A stretch of 64,000 nt of DNA. Origin: Micrococcales bacterium. GTDB taxonomy: Bacteria > Actinomycetota > Actinomycetes > Actinomycetales > Dermatophilaceae. The stretch spans positions 1 to 64,000 of the forward strand of contig JAJTBD010000010.1 of the NCBI GenBank assembly GCA_021287075.1. The letters are read 5' to 3'. Positions 35,132 to 44,311 of this stretch are shown piece after piece; positions within the stretch are counted from its first letter, which is position 1, and each line of letters begins with the position of its first letter. The position numbers and the translations under genes are program-made. Below the pieces are notes generated by a model. The model had not been told where the DNA came from. It was given only the letters and a program-made list of their open reading frames with translations, and made no database searches.

Positions 35132-35282
35132 GGGCCCCAGCCTCCCAGACCACGCGCGGTGCCCGACGAGGAAGCCGCCATAGGGGTGGTGGCGCTGGGG
35201 CCATTGGGTGTGGTCGGCTGGGAGGAGTCCATAGGCGGGCGGCGGGTGCCCGCCGTGCCACCGAGAGGAGAGGTGACGCTCC

Positions 35283-35945
35283 GTGACCGATCTGCTGATC
35301 CTGGATCTCGACGGCACCCTCATCGACTCGACCTATCACCATGCGCTCGCGTGGCACCGGGCCTTTGCCACCGAGGACATCGAGGTGCCGCTGTGGCGGG
35401 TGCACAGGGCCGTCGGGCTCGGTGGCGACCGGCTCATCTCGCACGTCGCGGGCGACGAGGTGGGCTCACTCGCGGGCGCGGCCCTGCGCCACGAGTGGGC
35501 CGTGCGCTATCGCGAGCTGGTGGGCGAGGTCACCCAGCTCCCCGGTGCGGTGGCCCTCGTGGAGGATGCCCGACGTCGCGACATCGCGGTCGTGCTGGCC
35601 TCCTCGGGCGAGCACGAGTTCGTCGACCAGGCCTTGGACCTGCTGGACATCCGCGGGGCACTCACGGCAGTGGTCTCCTCGGCCGACGTCGAGGACGCCA
35701 AACCCGACCCCGACATCCTCGCCCTGGCCTGCGAGAAGGTCGATGCCGACCGAGCCCTGATGGTGGGCGACACGACCTGGGATGCGCAGGCCGCCGCCCG
35801 ACTGGGCATCCCCTGTGTCGGGGTGCAGTCCGGGGGGTTCGGCGCCGCCGAGCTGCGCGACGCCGGCGCCAGCGTGGTGTGGGACGGCCCCGACGGCTTC
35901 GCCGGCTGCGACTGGACCCGGCTGCTCACCCCCTGTCACGTCTGA
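35283..35945 (+). CDS. HAD-superfamily hydrolase (220 aa)
   Basis: Phosphatase of the beta-phosphoglucomutase/phosphoglycolate type. Motif I DLDGTLIDS holds the nucleophile Asp, motif II is LASSG, motif III is KPDPD and motif IV is MVGDTTWD. A helical cap (residues about 16-85) determines substrate, which is unknown. GTG 35283 follows GGAGAGG. Divergent from the decayed nitronate monooxygenase gene. Confidence 0.9.
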   Translation: MTDLLILDLDGTLIDSTYHHALAWHRAFATEDIEVPLWRVHRAVGLGGDRLISHVAGDEVGSLAGAALRHEWAVRYRELVGEVTQLPGAVALVEDARRRDIAVVLASSGEHEFVDQALDLLDIRGALTAVVSSADVEDAKPDPDILALACEKVDADRALMVGDTTWDAQAAARLGIPCVGVQSGGFGAAELRDAGASVVWDGPDGFAGCDWTRLLTPCHV

Positions 35946-35984
35946 GCCTCCCCGGCGCGCGGACTCCGCACCCGGGCCCGCCGG

Positions 35985-36974
35985 TCAGCCGGTGGCCGGA
36001 CGCGGCCTCCGGCGGCCCCGGTGTCGCAGCAGCAGCGCGCGGGCGGTGCCCTCGTCGACGATGAGATCGGTCGCGACGCCGGCACGGAGCGCGCCGCGCA
36101 GGGCCTGTGCCTTGGACGGGTCGGCGACCACACAGATTCGCCGTGGGATGCGCGCGAGCAGCGGCGGTACCGGCCCGCTCGCGCGCTGGTTGAGGTCGAT
36201 GTCCTCCCACGTGCCGTCCTCACGCAGCAGCACCGTGCAGACGTCGCCGACCACTCCCTGCCGCACAGCCGTCGCCAGGTCGCCCCGGTCCAGGTAGCCG
36301 CCGACGTAGACCTCCGAGCCGATGGTGCCGTGCAGGGCCCCGACGCTGAAGACCGCGACGTCCGCGGCGGCCTGGGCCTCGAGCACCCGCTGCACGGCGC
36401 GCTCCCCCCGCAGTGCCGTCCAGGTCTCGGGATGGTCGAAGAAGGCCGGCACGGGGAAGTAGAGGACGCTGGCGTCAAAGGCGGCGCCGACCGCGCCGAG
36501 GAGCTCTCCGGCATAGGTCACGCCGGAGCTATGGGTGTTGGCAGCACCGTTGAGCTGGACGACCACGGAGCCACGTGTCGGCGTGTGGGTGAGGCGTCCG
36601 ACCACCGCGGAGATCGTTGTCCCCCAAGCGATCCCAATCGTGCAGTCGTCGGTGACCACCTCTGAGAGCACCTGGGCTGCCAGCACTGCCACGCGGTCGA
36701 GCCGCTGCACGGACGGGGTCTTGTCACGCACCGGCACGACATGGGCCCGCACACCGAAGAGGTCCTCGATCTCGCCGGCCAGGGGGCCGCGGGAGCCCCC
36801 CTCGTCGATGCTGATCCGCACGATGCCCTCCTCGCGCGCAGCCTTCAACATCCGCGAGACCGTCGAGCGAGACACCCCCAGCCGTGCCCCGATCGCGTCC
36901 ATCGTCTCGTCCTGGAGGTAGTAGAGCGTGGCCACCGCCCGCAGCTCGGCCTCGCCGCCCTCACGTCCGTTCAC
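35985..36974 (-). CDS. SorC-family transcriptional regulator (329 aa)
   Basis: An N-terminal winged HTH (about 12-50: ATLYYLQDETMDAIGARLGV then SRSTVSRMLKAA) precedes a sugar-phosphate-sensing domain (SVQRLDR..., GIAWGTTISAVV, VVQLNGA). GTG 36974 is preferred because GGAGG lies 8 nt upstream; GTG 36995 is in frame but lacks a site. It is divergent from glpD-glpF-glpK, so control of glycerol use with glycerol-3-phosphate or a related ligand is a fair inference. Confidence 0.88.
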   Translation of the reverse strand: MNGREGGEAELRAVATLYYLQDETMDAIGARLGVSRSTVSRMLKAAREEGIVRISIDEGGSRGPLAGEIEDLFGVRAHVVPVRDKTPSVQRLDRVAVLAAQVLSEVVTDDCTIGIAWGTTISAVVGRLTHTPTRGSVVVQLNGAANTHSSGVTYAGELLGAVGAAFDASVLYFPVPAFFDHPETWTALRGERAVQRVLEAQAAADVAVFSVGALHGTIGSEVYVGGYLDRGDLATAVRQGVVGDVCTVLLREDGTWEDIDLNQRASGPVPPLLARIPRRICVVADPSKAQALRGALRAGVATDLIVDEGTARALLLRHRGRRRPRPATG

Positions 36975-36990
36975 CGCCCACACCTCCGTC

Positions 36991-37004
36991 TGCACGTCCG
37001 TGCA
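36991..37004. promoter_or_regulatory. Palindrome between the SorC-type regulator and glpD
   Basis: TGCACG, TC, CGTGCA is a perfect inverted repeat in the divergent region, with a related GTGCACAGG half-site near 37056. It is a candidate operator for the regulator. Confidence 0.45.
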
Positions 37005-37082
37005 CTGGCTTTGATCGTATGTGCAGCAGTGGTGAAGTGGAAGCAGTCACCGGGCGTGCACAGGCGCCGCCCAGGAAGGGAC

Positions 37083-38825
37083 GTGAGCATCGTGACCACC
37101 GCACTCACCGTACGCAGCCGCCAGGAAGCCCTGACCGAGATGGGCACCGGCGAACTGGACATCCTGGTCGTGGGCGGAGGTGTCACGGGGGCCGGCATCG
37201 CGCTCGACGCCGCCTCCCGCGGGCTGCGCACCGGCATCGTCGAGGCGACCGACTGGGCAGGCGGCACCTCGCAGTGGTCGAGCAAGCTCGTCCACGGCGG
37301 CCTGCGCTACCTCTACCAGCTCAACTTCCCGCTGGTGGCCGAGGCCCTCAAGGAGCGCGGCCTGCTCCTGACGAGCCTGGCCCCGCACCTGGTCAAGGCG
37401 CAGCCCTTTCTCTGGCCCCTCAAGACCCCCGTCATCGAGCGCTCCTACAGCGCGATCGGCGTGGGCATGTACGACGCCCTGGCTCAGTTCGGGGGCGGCG
37501 GCAGCTCGGCTGTCCCGCACCAGAAGCACTACGGCCGCGCCGGCGCGCTCGAGCTCTTCCCCGGCATGCGCGAGGACGCCCTCGTCGGCGCCATCCGCTT
37601 CTATGACGCCCGCGTCGACGACGCGCGGCTCGTGCTCGACCTCGTGCGCACCGCCGCCGGCCTCGGGGCCCTGGCCGCCAACCGCGCCAAGGTCGTCGAG
37701 TACGTCACCGAGGGCGAGCGGGTCGTCGGGGCCGTCGTCGAGGATGCCGAGACCGGCCAGCGGGTCAGTGTCCGCGCCCGCTATGTGGTCAACGCGACCG
37801 GCGTGTGGACCGAGCAGACCCAGAACCTCGTCCCCGACGCCGCACGCCAGGACGGCCTGCGGGTGCTGGCCAGCAAGGGAATCCACATAGTCGTGCCGCG
37901 CGAGCGGATCCGCGGCGAGGCGGGGCTCTTCCTGCGCACCGAGGTCTCCGTCCTGTTCGTCATCCCCTGGGACCGCTACTGGGTGATCGGCACCACCGAT
38001 ACGCCCTGGCACGAGGACGTCGCCTCACCCGTCGCCACCAGCCGCGACATCGACTATGTGCTCGAGCAGGCCAACTCCGTGCTCGCCGAGCCGCTGACCC
38101 GCGACGACATCATCGGCACCTATGCCGGGCTGCGTCCCCTCCTCCAGCCGCACGACGACGACGCCTCCTCGACCAAGGTCTCCCGTGAGCACACGGTCAC
38201 CGAGGTCGCTCCCGGCCTGGCCGCGATCGCCGGCGGCAAGCTGACGACCTACCGCGTCATGGCCGAGGACGCGGTCGACTTCGCCCTCACCCAGCTCGAG
38301 GGGCCCAAGGCCGCCGAGGCCCGGCCCAGCATCACCGAGCGCACCCCGCTCGTGGGCGCGGCCGGATACCCGGCATGGCAGTCCCAGGCCCACCGCGTGG
38401 CCGCCGAGCACGCGCTCTCGCCCGAGCGGGTCCAGCACCTGCTCGACCGCTATGGCGACGAACTGCCCGATCTCCTCGCGACCATGACGGCGCGGCCCGA
38501 GCTGGCCCGGCCACTCGAGCACGCGCCCGACTACCTGAGGGTCGAGATCGCGTATGCCGTGACGCACGAGGGTGCGCTCCACCTCGAGGACGTCCTGTGC
38601 CGCCGCACCCGCCTCGACTACGAGGTGCGCGACCGCGGGCTCGCCGCCCTGGACGAGATCGGCGCGATCGTCGCCGACCTGCTCGGCTGGGACGCCGAGA
38701 GGCTGGGGGCGGAGCAGGGGGCATACCGCGACCGCGTCGAGGGGATCATGGCCGCCGAGCGCCAGCCCGACGATGCCAGTGCTGTCGCCGCCCTCCACCA
38801 CCACGACACCGCGCCGGCCGCCTGA
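37083..38825 (+). CDS. glpD: Aerobic glycerol-3-phosphate dehydrogenase GlpD (580 aa)
   Basis: FAD enzyme that oxidises glycerol-3-phosphate to dihydroxyacetone phosphate and feeds electrons to quinone. The FAD-binding motif is LVVGGGVTGAGIALDAASRG near residue 27, followed by SSKLVHGGLRYL. The C-terminal domain (about 400-560) is typical of the family. GTG 37083 sits close after AGGAAGGG; GTG 37092 is an alternative. First gene of the glpDFK unit. Confidence 0.95.
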   Translation: MSIVTTALTVRSRQEALTEMGTGELDILVVGGGVTGAGIALDAASRGLRTGIVEATDWAGGTSQWSSKLVHGGLRYLYQLNFPLVAEALKERGLLLTSLAPHLVKAQPFLWPLKTPVIERSYSAIGVGMYDALAQFGGGGSSAVPHQKHYGRAGALELFPGMREDALVGAIRFYDARVDDARLVLDLVRTAAGLGALAANRAKVVEYVTEGERVVGAVVEDAETGQRVSVRARYVVNATGVWTEQTQNLVPDAARQDGLRVLASKGIHIVVPRERIRGEAGLFLRTEVSVLFVIPWDRYWVIGTTDTPWHEDVASPVATSRDIDYVLEQANSVLAEPLTRDDIIGTYAGLRPLLQPHDDDASSTKVSREHTVTEVAPGLAAIAGGKLTTYRVMAEDAVDFALTQLEGPKAAEARPSITERTPLVGAAGYPAWQSQAHRVAAEHALSPERVQHLLDRYGDELPDLLATMTARPELARPLEHAPDYLRVEIAYAVTHEGALHLEDVLCRRTRLDYEVRDRGLAALDEIGAIVADLLGWDAERLGAEQGAYRDRVEGIMAAERQPDDASAVAALHHHDTAPAA

Positions 38826-38844
38826 GGATGGGGGAGGGAAAGCC

Positions 38845-39597
38845 ATGCACACCCAGGCTCTGCTCTCCATGGGAGTGCCCACCACGATCATCGTCTCCGA
38901 GATCGTCGGCACCGCCGTCCTGATCCTGCTCGGCGTCGGCGTCGTCGCCAATGTCCTGCTGCCCGACACCAAGGGTGCCGGGGGCGGGACGTTGATGATC
39001 AACTTCGGCTGGGGCCTCGGGGTCTTCGCCGGCGTCTACACGGCATACGCCTCGGGGGCCCACCTCAACCCGGCCGTCACGATCGGGCTGTGGACCTCCG
39101 GCGCAAAGGAGTTCGCGCCTGGCATCCCCGTCACCCTTGGCAACGGCATGACCTATGTGGCGGCGCAGCTCGTCGGTGCGGTCGTCGGCGCGGTGCTCGC
39201 CTGGTCGGCCTACCGGCCGCACTACGACCGTCCGGCGGACCCGGCGGTCAAGCTCGGGACCTTCGCCACCGGCCCGGCCATCCGCGACTACGGCCGCAAC
39301 CTGATCACCGAGACGATCGCGACCTTCATCCTCGTCCTCGTCATCGTGATGTTCGGCAAGACGCCGTCGGGTCTCGGCCCGCTCGCCGTCGCGCTCCTGG
39401 TCGTCGGCATCGGCGCCAGCCTCGGCGGCCCGACCGGCTATGCGATCAACCCGGCCCGCGACCTGGGCCCCCGCATCGCCCACGCGCTGCTGCCCATCAA
39501 GGGCAAGGGCGCCAGCGACTGGGCCTATGCCTGGGTGCCGGTCGTCGGCCCGCTCCTCGGCGGCGCGCTCGCCGGACTTTTCACCCAGATCTACTGA
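38845..39597 (+). CDS. glpF: Glycerol uptake facilitator GlpF, MIP family (250 aa)
   Basis: Membrane channel for glycerol. Six membrane helices with two NPA half-helices: HLNPAVTIGLW and AINPARDLGPR. The Asp following the second NPA motif (NPARD) is the hallmark of glycerol-conducting aquaglyceroporins. ATG 38845 follows GGGAGGGAAA. It lies 19 nt after glpD and 45 nt before glpK. Confidence 0.94.
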   Translation: MHTQALLSMGVPTTIIVSEIVGTAVLILLGVGVVANVLLPDTKGAGGGTLMINFGWGLGVFAGVYTAYASGAHLNPAVTIGLWTSGAKEFAPGIPVTLGNGMTYVAAQLVGAVVGAVLAWSAYRPHYDRPADPAVKLGTFATGPAIRDYGRNLITETIATFILVLVIVMFGKTPSGLGPLAVALLVVGIGASLGGPTGYAINPARDLGPRIAHALLPIKGKGASDWAYAWVPVVGPLLGGALAGLFTQIY

Positions 39598-39642
39598 GCC
39601 ACAACACCATTCACCCCCCACAGCGACGTGAGGTCAGCAACC

Positions 39643-41187
39643 ATGCGCACCCGCACCACCCAGCACCCCCAGTACGTGATGGCGATCGACCAGGGCACCA
39701 CCAGCTCCCGCGCCATCGTCTTCGACCACGACGGCCAGATCGTCTCGATCGGCCAGCTCGAGCACGAGCAGATCTTCCCCCGACCCGGCTGGGTCGAGCA
39801 CAACCCCGTGGAGATCTGGGCCAACGTGCGCGAGGCCATCGGCCAGGCCATGTCGCGGGCCGAGATCAACCGCCGACAGGTGGCCGCCGTCGGCGTCACC
39901 AACCAGCGCGAGACCGCCATCGTCTGGGACCGCCACACCGGCCGCCCCGTCTACAACGCGATCGTCTGGCAGGACACCCGCACCCAGGCGATCTGTGACC
40001 GCCTGGCGGGCGACGCCGGCGCCGACCGCTACAAGGACGTCTGCGGGCTGCCGCTCGCGACCTACTTCTCCGGGCCCAAGGTGGCCTGGATCCTCGAGAA
40101 CATCGAGGGCGCCCGCGAGGCCGCCGAGCGGGGCGACCTGATGTTCGGCACGCCCGAGACCTGGGTGATCTGGCAGCTCACCGGGGGCGTCGACGGGGGC
40201 GTGCACGTCACCGACGTCACCAACGCCTCGCGCACGATGCTGATGGACCTGCGCACCTGCCAGTGGGACGAGCAGATCTGCGCCGACATGGGCATCCCGA
40301 TGTCGATGCTGCCGCAGATCCGCACCTGCTCGGAGGTCTATGGGCACGGCCGCGAGGGCAGCCTCCTCGTCGACGCGCCCATCGCGGGCTCGCTCGGCGA
40401 CCAGCAGGCCGCGACCTTCGGACAGGCGTGCTTCGAGCCGGGGATGGCCAAGAACACCTATGGCACGGGCAATTTCATGCTGATGAACACCGGCTCCGAC
40501 ATCGTCGTCAGCGACAACGGCCTGCTCACCACCGTCTGCTACCAGCTCGCCGGGCAGGAGCCGGTCTATGCGCTCGAGGGATCGATCGCCGTCACCGGGT
40601 CGCTCGTGCAGTGGATCCGCGACAACCTCAAGATGATCGGCTCCGCGGCCGAGATCGAGCAGCTCGCCCTGCAGGTCGAGGACAACGGCGGCGCCTATGT
40701 CGTGCCAGCCTTCTCGGGCCTGTTCGCGCCCTACTGGCGGCCGGACGCCCGCGGCGCGATCGTGGGCCTGACCCGCTATGTCACGCGCGAGCACATCGCG
40801 CGCGCGGTGCTGGAGTCCGCGGCATACCAGACCCGCGACGTGCTCGACGCGATGGTCGCCGACGCCCGCGGACGCGGCGTCGAGCTGAGCGAGCTCAAGG
40901 TCGACGGCGGCATGACGGTCAACGAGACGCTCATGCAGTTCCAGGCCGATATGCTCGGCGTGCCTGTGGTGCGCCCCAAGGTGCCCGAGACGACCGCGCT
41001 CGGGGCGGCGTATGCCGCGGGGCTGGCGGTGGGCTTCTGGGCCGGCACCGAGGACGTCACCGCCAACTGGGCCGAGGACAAGCGCTGGACGCCGCAGATG
41101 GACCCCGCCGAGCGCGACCGCCTGCTGCGCAACTGGCGCAAGGCCGTCTCCAAGACCCTCGACTGGGTCGACGAGGACGTCGCCTGA
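39643..41187 (+). CDS. glpK: Glycerol kinase GlpK (514 aa)
   Basis: Phosphorylates glycerol with ATP. FGGY-family kinase with [15 protein letters not shown] at the N-terminus, WQDTRT, the ATP-binding [12 protein letters not shown] and [11 protein letters not shown], and the C-terminal [16 protein letters not shown] signature. ATG 39643 follows GAGGT. Full length. With GlpF and GlpD it forms a complete route from external glycerol to dihydroxyacetone phosphate. Confidence 0.96.
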   Translation: MRTRTTQHPQYVMAIDQGTTSSRAIVFDHDGQIVSIGQLEHEQIFPRPGWVEHNPVEIWANVREAIGQAMSRAEINRRQVAAVGVTNQRETAIVWDRHTGRPVYNAIVWQDTRTQAICDRLAGDAGADRYKDVCGLPLATYFSGPKVAWILENIEGAREAAERGDLMFGTPETWVIWQLTGGVDGGVHVTDVTNASRTMLMDLRTCQWDEQICADMGIPMSMLPQIRTCSEVYGHGREGSLLVDAPIAGSLGDQQAATFGQACFEPGMAKNTYGTGNFMLMNTGSDIVVSDNGLLTTVCYQLAGQEPVYALEGSIAVTGSLVQWIRDNLKMIGSAAEIEQLALQVEDNGGAYVVPAFSGLFAPYWRPDARGAIVGLTRYVTREHIARAVLESAAYQTRDVLDAMVADARGRGVELSELKVDGGMTVNETLMQFQADMLGVPVVRPKVPETTALGAAYAAGLAVGFWAGTEDVTANWAEDKRWTPQMDPAERDRLLRNWRKAVSKTLDWVDEDVA

Positions 41188-41196
41188 GACAACAGA

Positions 41197-41239
41197 CAGA
41201 GCGCGTGCCCCGCGCAGGCAGCGGGGCGCGCGCTCTGCT
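41197..41239 (+). terminator. Terminator of the glpDFK unit
   Basis: CAGAGCGCG and GCCCCGC pair with GCGGGGC and CGCGCTCTG around a short loop, 10 nt after the glpK stop. A very stable hairpin. Confidence 0.65.
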
Positions 41240-41314
41240 GTGTCCCGTTGTGGCCCAGTCGATCCGGCCGCAACCGTGGCCCAGTCGCCGGCCGCAACCG
41301 GACTGGAGGGGGGC

Positions 41315-42334
41315 TCAGAGCCGGACGAGCATCTTGCCGAGGTTGGCGCCCTCGAGCAGGTCGAGGAAGGCCTGCGGGGCGGCGTCGAGGCCGTCCCGGA
41401 AGGTCTCGTCATAGCGCAGGGTGCCGTCGGCGACCCAGGGCACCACCCGCTCACGGAACTCCCCCGCGAGGTGGGAGTACTGCCCGACCACGAAGCCGCG
41501 CAGGGTCAGGCACTTGCCGATGGCGAGCGCGAGATTGCGCGGGCCGGGCGCCGGCTCGGTCGCGTTGTACTGCGAGATCGCGCCACACATCGCGATGCGG
41601 CCGAAGGTGCCCATCGCGCTGATGGCCGCCTCGAGGTGGTCCCCGCCGACGTTGTCGAAATAGACGTCGATGCCGTCGGGAGCCGCCTCGCGAAGCGACT
41701 CGCGCACCGGGCCGTCCTTGTAGTTGAAGGCGGCGTCGAAGCCGAGCTCGCGCAGCCGCTCCACCTTGGCGGCGGAGCCCGCCGAGCCCACGACGCGACC
41801 CGCGCCAAGAGCCTTGGCGATCTGGCCGGCATACGAGCCGACCGCCCCTGCCGCGCCCGAGATGAAGACGGTCTCGCCCTCCTTCATCTCGGCGATGGCG
41901 GTCAGGCCGACGTATGCCGTCAGGCCCGGCATGCCCAGCGGGCCGAGGTAGGCGCTGGCCGGGACCGCGTCGACGTCGACCGCGCGGCCGGAGCCGGCAG
42001 GCAGGACGGCGTGTTCGCGCCAGCCGAGCCCGTGGGTGACATGGGCGCCGACCGGCAGGTGGGGGTTGCGCGAGGCGATGACCTCGCCCACCGCGCCGCC
42101 GTCGAGGGGCTGATCGATCTGGAAGGGCGGGATGTAGGACTTCACGTCGTTCATCCGACCGCGCATATAGGGGTCGACCGACATGACGGTGTTGGCCACG
42201 AGGACCTCGCCCTCCGCCAGCTCGGGCAGCGCGACCGTCTCGATGCGGAAGTTCGCCGGCGTCGGGGCGCCGTGGGGGCGCTCGGCCAGGACGACCTGGC
42301 GGGTCTGGGTGGGGGTGTCTGTGGTGGTGGTCAT
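41315..42334 (-). CDS. Zinc-independent MDR-family NADP-dependent oxidoreductase (339 aa)
   Basis: Medium-chain reductase of the alkenal/prostaglandin reductase type. An N-terminal GroES-like fold with DPYMRGRM precedes the cofactor motif SGAAGAVGSYAGQIAKALGA near residue 155. VYFDNVGGDHLEAAI and the C-terminal GKMLVRL are typical. The catalytic zinc ligands are absent. ATG 42334 shares one base with the ohr stop, so the gene is cotranscribed with ohr and may help detoxify lipid-peroxide products. Confidence 0.9.
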   Translation of the reverse strand: MTTTTDTPTQTRQVVLAERPHGAPTPANFRIETVALPELAEGEVLVANTVMSVDPYMRGRMNDVKSYIPPFQIDQPLDGGAVGEVIASRNPHLPVGAHVTHGLGWREHAVLPAGSGRAVDVDAVPASAYLGPLGMPGLTAYVGLTAIAEMKEGETVFISGAAGAVGSYAGQIAKALGAGRVVGSAGSAAKVERLRELGFDAAFNYKDGPVRESLREAAPDGIDVYFDNVGGDHLEAAISAMGTFGRIAMCGAISQYNATEPAPGPRNLALAIGKCLTLRGFVVGQYSHLAGEFRERVVPWVADGTLRYDETFRDGLDAAPQAFLDLLEGANLGKMLVRL

Positions 42335-42756
42335 CAGTCCTCCACCACCGTGACGGTCACGTCGATGTTGCCGCGCGTCGCATTGGAGTAGGGACAGACC
42401 TGGTGGGCCTGGTCGGCCAGCTGCTGCGCGCTCTCGTGGTCGAGGTGGGGCAGGGTGACCTCGAGCTCGACGGCCAGCTGGAAGCCGCCGGCGTCGTTGG
42501 GCCCGATGTGCACCCGCGAGCCGACGCTGGAGTCGCGCACATCGGCCTTGGTCTGGCGCGCGACCGCCTGGAGCGCGGAGTGGTAGCACGCGGCATACCC
42601 CACGGCGAAGAGCTGCTCGGGGTTGGTGCCGTCGCCGCTGCCGCCCATCTCGGTGGGGATGGCCAGGTCGAGGTCGAGCCGGCCGTCGCTGGTGCGGCCG
42701 TGGCCGTCACGCCCGGCGCCGGTGGCCAGGGCCTCGGCGGTGTAGAGGGTCTTCAC
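42334..42756 (-). CDS. ohr: Organic hydroperoxide resistance protein Ohr (140 aa)
   Basis: Thiol peroxidase that reduces organic hydroperoxides, using lipoylated partners. OsmC/Ohr fold with the two catalytic cysteines in YAACYHSAL (near residue 55) and HQVCPYSNATRG (near 120). Full length. Its start overlaps the end of the upstream ohrR gene by 4 nt, so the two are translated together. Confidence 0.95.
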   Translation of the reverse strand: MKTLYTAEALATGAGRDGHGRTSDGRLDLDLAIPTEMGGSGDGTNPEQLFAVGYAACYHSALQAVARQTKADVRDSSVGSRVHIGPNDAGGFQLAVELEVTLPHLDHESAQQLADQAHQVCPYSNATRGNIDVTVTVVED

Positions 42757-43208
42757 TGGGATGCTCCTTGGGTTGTCGGGGTGGGGGCTGCCGCGCCGGT
42801 GAAGCGGTGGGCGAGCTCGCGCAGGGTGGCCAGCTCCTCGTCGGTCATGTCCACGTGCTCGCGCAGCCGACGCTGGATCGCCTCGACCTGCTCGCGCATG
42901 GCGTGGCCCGCCTCGGTGAGGTGGATGCTCACGCGCCGCTCGTCGGTCTCGTCGCGGCGTCGCTCGACCACCCCATGGGCGGCCAGCCGCTTGAGCAGCG
43001 GCGAGAGGGTGCCGCTGTCGAGGTGGAGCAGCGTGCCGAGCTCGCTGACTGTGCGCCCGTCGCGCTCCCAGAGTGCGAGCAGCGTGACGTACTGGGTGTA
43101 GGTCAGGCCGAGCTCGGCGAGCGCGTCACGGTATGCCGCGGTCGCGGTCCGCGCCGCGGCATACAGCGCGAAGCACACCTGCCGGTCGAGACGCTGGTCC
43201 TCCTGCAT
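42753..43208 (-). CDS. ohrR: MarR-family peroxide sensor OhrR (151 aa)
   Basis: Repressor of ohr that is inactivated by organic peroxides. The reactive Cys near the N-terminus is in RQVCFALYAAAR, and the winged HTH is in TVSELGTLLHLDSGTLSPLLKRLAAHGVV. ATG 43208 is the first codon in the conserved region. An operator-like palindrome lies just upstream at 43235-43259. Autoregulation of ohrR-ohr is expected. Confidence 0.93.
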   Translation of the reverse strand: MQEDQRLDRQVCFALYAAARTATAAYRDALAELGLTYTQYVTLLALWERDGRTVSELGTLLHLDSGTLSPLLKRLAAHGVVERRRDETDERRVSIHLTEAGHAMREQVEAIQRRLREHVDMTDEELATLRELAHRFTGAAAPTPTTQGASQ

Positions 43209-43234
43209 GTCACCGAGTCTGCCACCCACCGTAG

Positions 43235-43259
43235 TTGTGTGCAAATAAATTGCGCACAA
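43235..43259. promoter_or_regulatory. OhrR-type operator palindrome
   Basis: TTGTGTGCAA, 5 nt ATAAA, then TTGCGCACAA: arms of ten with one mismatch, AT-rich centre. It lies 27 nt upstream of the ohrR start, overlapping the probable promoter. Confidence 0.75.
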
Positions 43260-43279
43260 TCTTTCTTGCCGGACGGCGG

Positions 43280-43903
43280 TCAGTAGAGGGTCTGCCGCTG
43301 CCGTCCCTCGAGCGCGGCGTCGTAGTCCGCCCGCTCCTCCTCGGTGAAGCCGCCCTGCTCCTCGGTGAGCATGCCCGCTGTCGGGAGGCTCGACCGGTCG
43401 GCGTGACGGCTCGTGTCCCACAGGCCGGAGCGGATGACGGCGCGGGCGCACTGGAAGTAGATGCGGGTGACCTCGACGACGATCACGGAGGCGGGCGTCT
43501 TGCCGCCCACCGCATGGGATGCGAGCAGCTCAGGGTCGGTGTCGATGTGGGCGTGCCCGCGCACCCGGATCGTCTCGCCGACGCCGGGGATGAGGAAGAT
43601 CAGGCCGACCATCGGCTCCGCGATCAGGTTGCGAAGGGTGTCGAGCCGGTTGTTGCCGCGCCGGTCCGGCATCTCCAGCGTGTGGCTGTCGCACACCCGC
43701 ACAAAACCGGCCGCATCTCCGCGGGGCGAGCAGTCCAGCCCGTCCTCACCCACCGTCACCACCACGCAGAAGGGCGAGGCCTCGATCAGCTCCCGATACA
43801 GCGGCGTGACGATCTCCGACTCCTTGGCGAGGGAGTTGTGGGCCGGCTCGGCCGGGTAGTGCTCCTTCAGCTCGGCCAGGGTCGTGATCCGGCGGGATCC
43901 CAT
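43280..43903 (-). CDS. Pyridoxamine 5'-phosphate oxidase family flavoprotein (207 aa)
   Basis: FMN-binding split-barrel protein. The segments FCVVVTVGEDGLDCSPRGDA and NRLDTLRNLI, and VRGHAHIDTDPELL, match the MSMEG_1061-type PPOX group of Actinobacteria. The substrate is unknown; roles in F420- or flavin-dependent reduction are known for relatives. ATG 43903. It is the last host gene before the island at tRNA-Ala. Confidence 0.88.
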   Translation of the reverse strand: MGSRRITTLAELKEHYPAEPAHNSLAKESEIVTPLYRELIEASPFCVVVTVGEDGLDCSPRGDAAGFVRVCDSHTLEMPDRRGNNRLDTLRNLIAEPMVGLIFLIPGVGETIRVRGHAHIDTDPELLASHAVGGKTPASVIVVEVTRIYFQCARAVIRSGLWDTSRHADRSSLPTAGMLTEEQGGFTEEERADYDAALEGRQRQTLY

Positions 43904-43993
43904 GCGACATCCTCACAGTCGGCGGCGGTGGTCACCCTCAGTCTGCCTGCCAGGGAAGTCGCGTCGGCGCATCCACGCGGCATACGCAAAGAT

Positions 43994-44020
43994 GGCCGCC
44001 CTCGACATGCGAGAGCGGCC
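43994..44020 (-). terminator. Hairpin, probably the original terminator of the tRNA-Ala transcript
   Basis: GGCCGC-CTCG pairs with CGAG-GCGGCC (one unpaired base on each side) around ACATG. On the minus strand it is followed by ATCTTTG. If the island were removed it would lie about 50 nt after the 3' end of tRNA-Ala, where a tRNA operon terminator belongs. Confidence 0.5.
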
Positions 44021-44028
44021 GTCAGGCA

Positions 44029-44304
44029 GTGGACGCAATGGAACGCTGCGGGAACAGGCGACCACGGGTGGAGAGGCTTGTTTCCGCGTGGAATCAAGGG
44101 ATTCGCGAGGGGGCTGAGGCCGAGGGAGAGGCCGACGACCCGCTCATCGCGGCGTCGGCGGAGCCAAGGAGACTCACTCGAACACGGCTGACGGAGGCGG
44201 AAGTGGACGCTATGCGAACAGCCCGCGCCAACGGTGTCAGCGTAAGCGCGCTAGCGAAACGCTTCGGCATCCACCGGGGAACCGTCTGGACGAAGACTCG
44301 ATAG
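44029..44304 (+). CDS. Resolvase-type HTH segment: detached C-terminus of the island serine recombinase
   Basis: The last 38 residues (LTEAEVDAMRTARANGVSVS then ALAKRFGIHRGTVWTKTR) are a classic HTH of the kind found at the C-terminus of serine recombinases. The frame is open from at least 44029, crosses candidate attL cores at 44066 and 44160 and ends at TAG 44302-44304. As a stand-alone gene its start (GTG 44029) is weak. In the excised circle it would be joined in frame to the recombinase gene at 54768 via either core. See the matching finding. Confidence 0.6.
   Translation: MDAMERCGNRRPRVERLVSAWNQGIREGAEAEGEADDPLIAASAEPRRLTRTRLTEAEVDAMRTARANGVSVSALAKRFGIHRGTVWTKTR
44066..44073. other. 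Candidate attL core A (GGGTGGAG)
   Basis: Identical to 56407-56414 at the tRNA-Ala 3' end. Using this core, the rejoined tRNA keeps A at the discriminator position and leads directly to the hairpin at 43994-44020. It also keeps the recombinase reading frame. Confidence 0.5.
44160..44175. other. Candidate attL core B (15 of 16 identity to tRNA-Ala)
   Basis: GGAGCCAAGGAGACTC against GGAGCCAAGGGGACTC at 56411-56426. Longer identity than core A and also in frame. However, rejoining here would give the tRNA a G discriminator, which is unusual for tRNA-Ala. It may be an older att remnant. Confidence 0.4.
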
Positions 44305-44311
44305 ACGAACG

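Noticed and set aside
43884..44117. Open frame of 77 codons crossing the host/island junction
   Set aside because: It overlaps the host terminator hairpin and att region and has no recognisable features.
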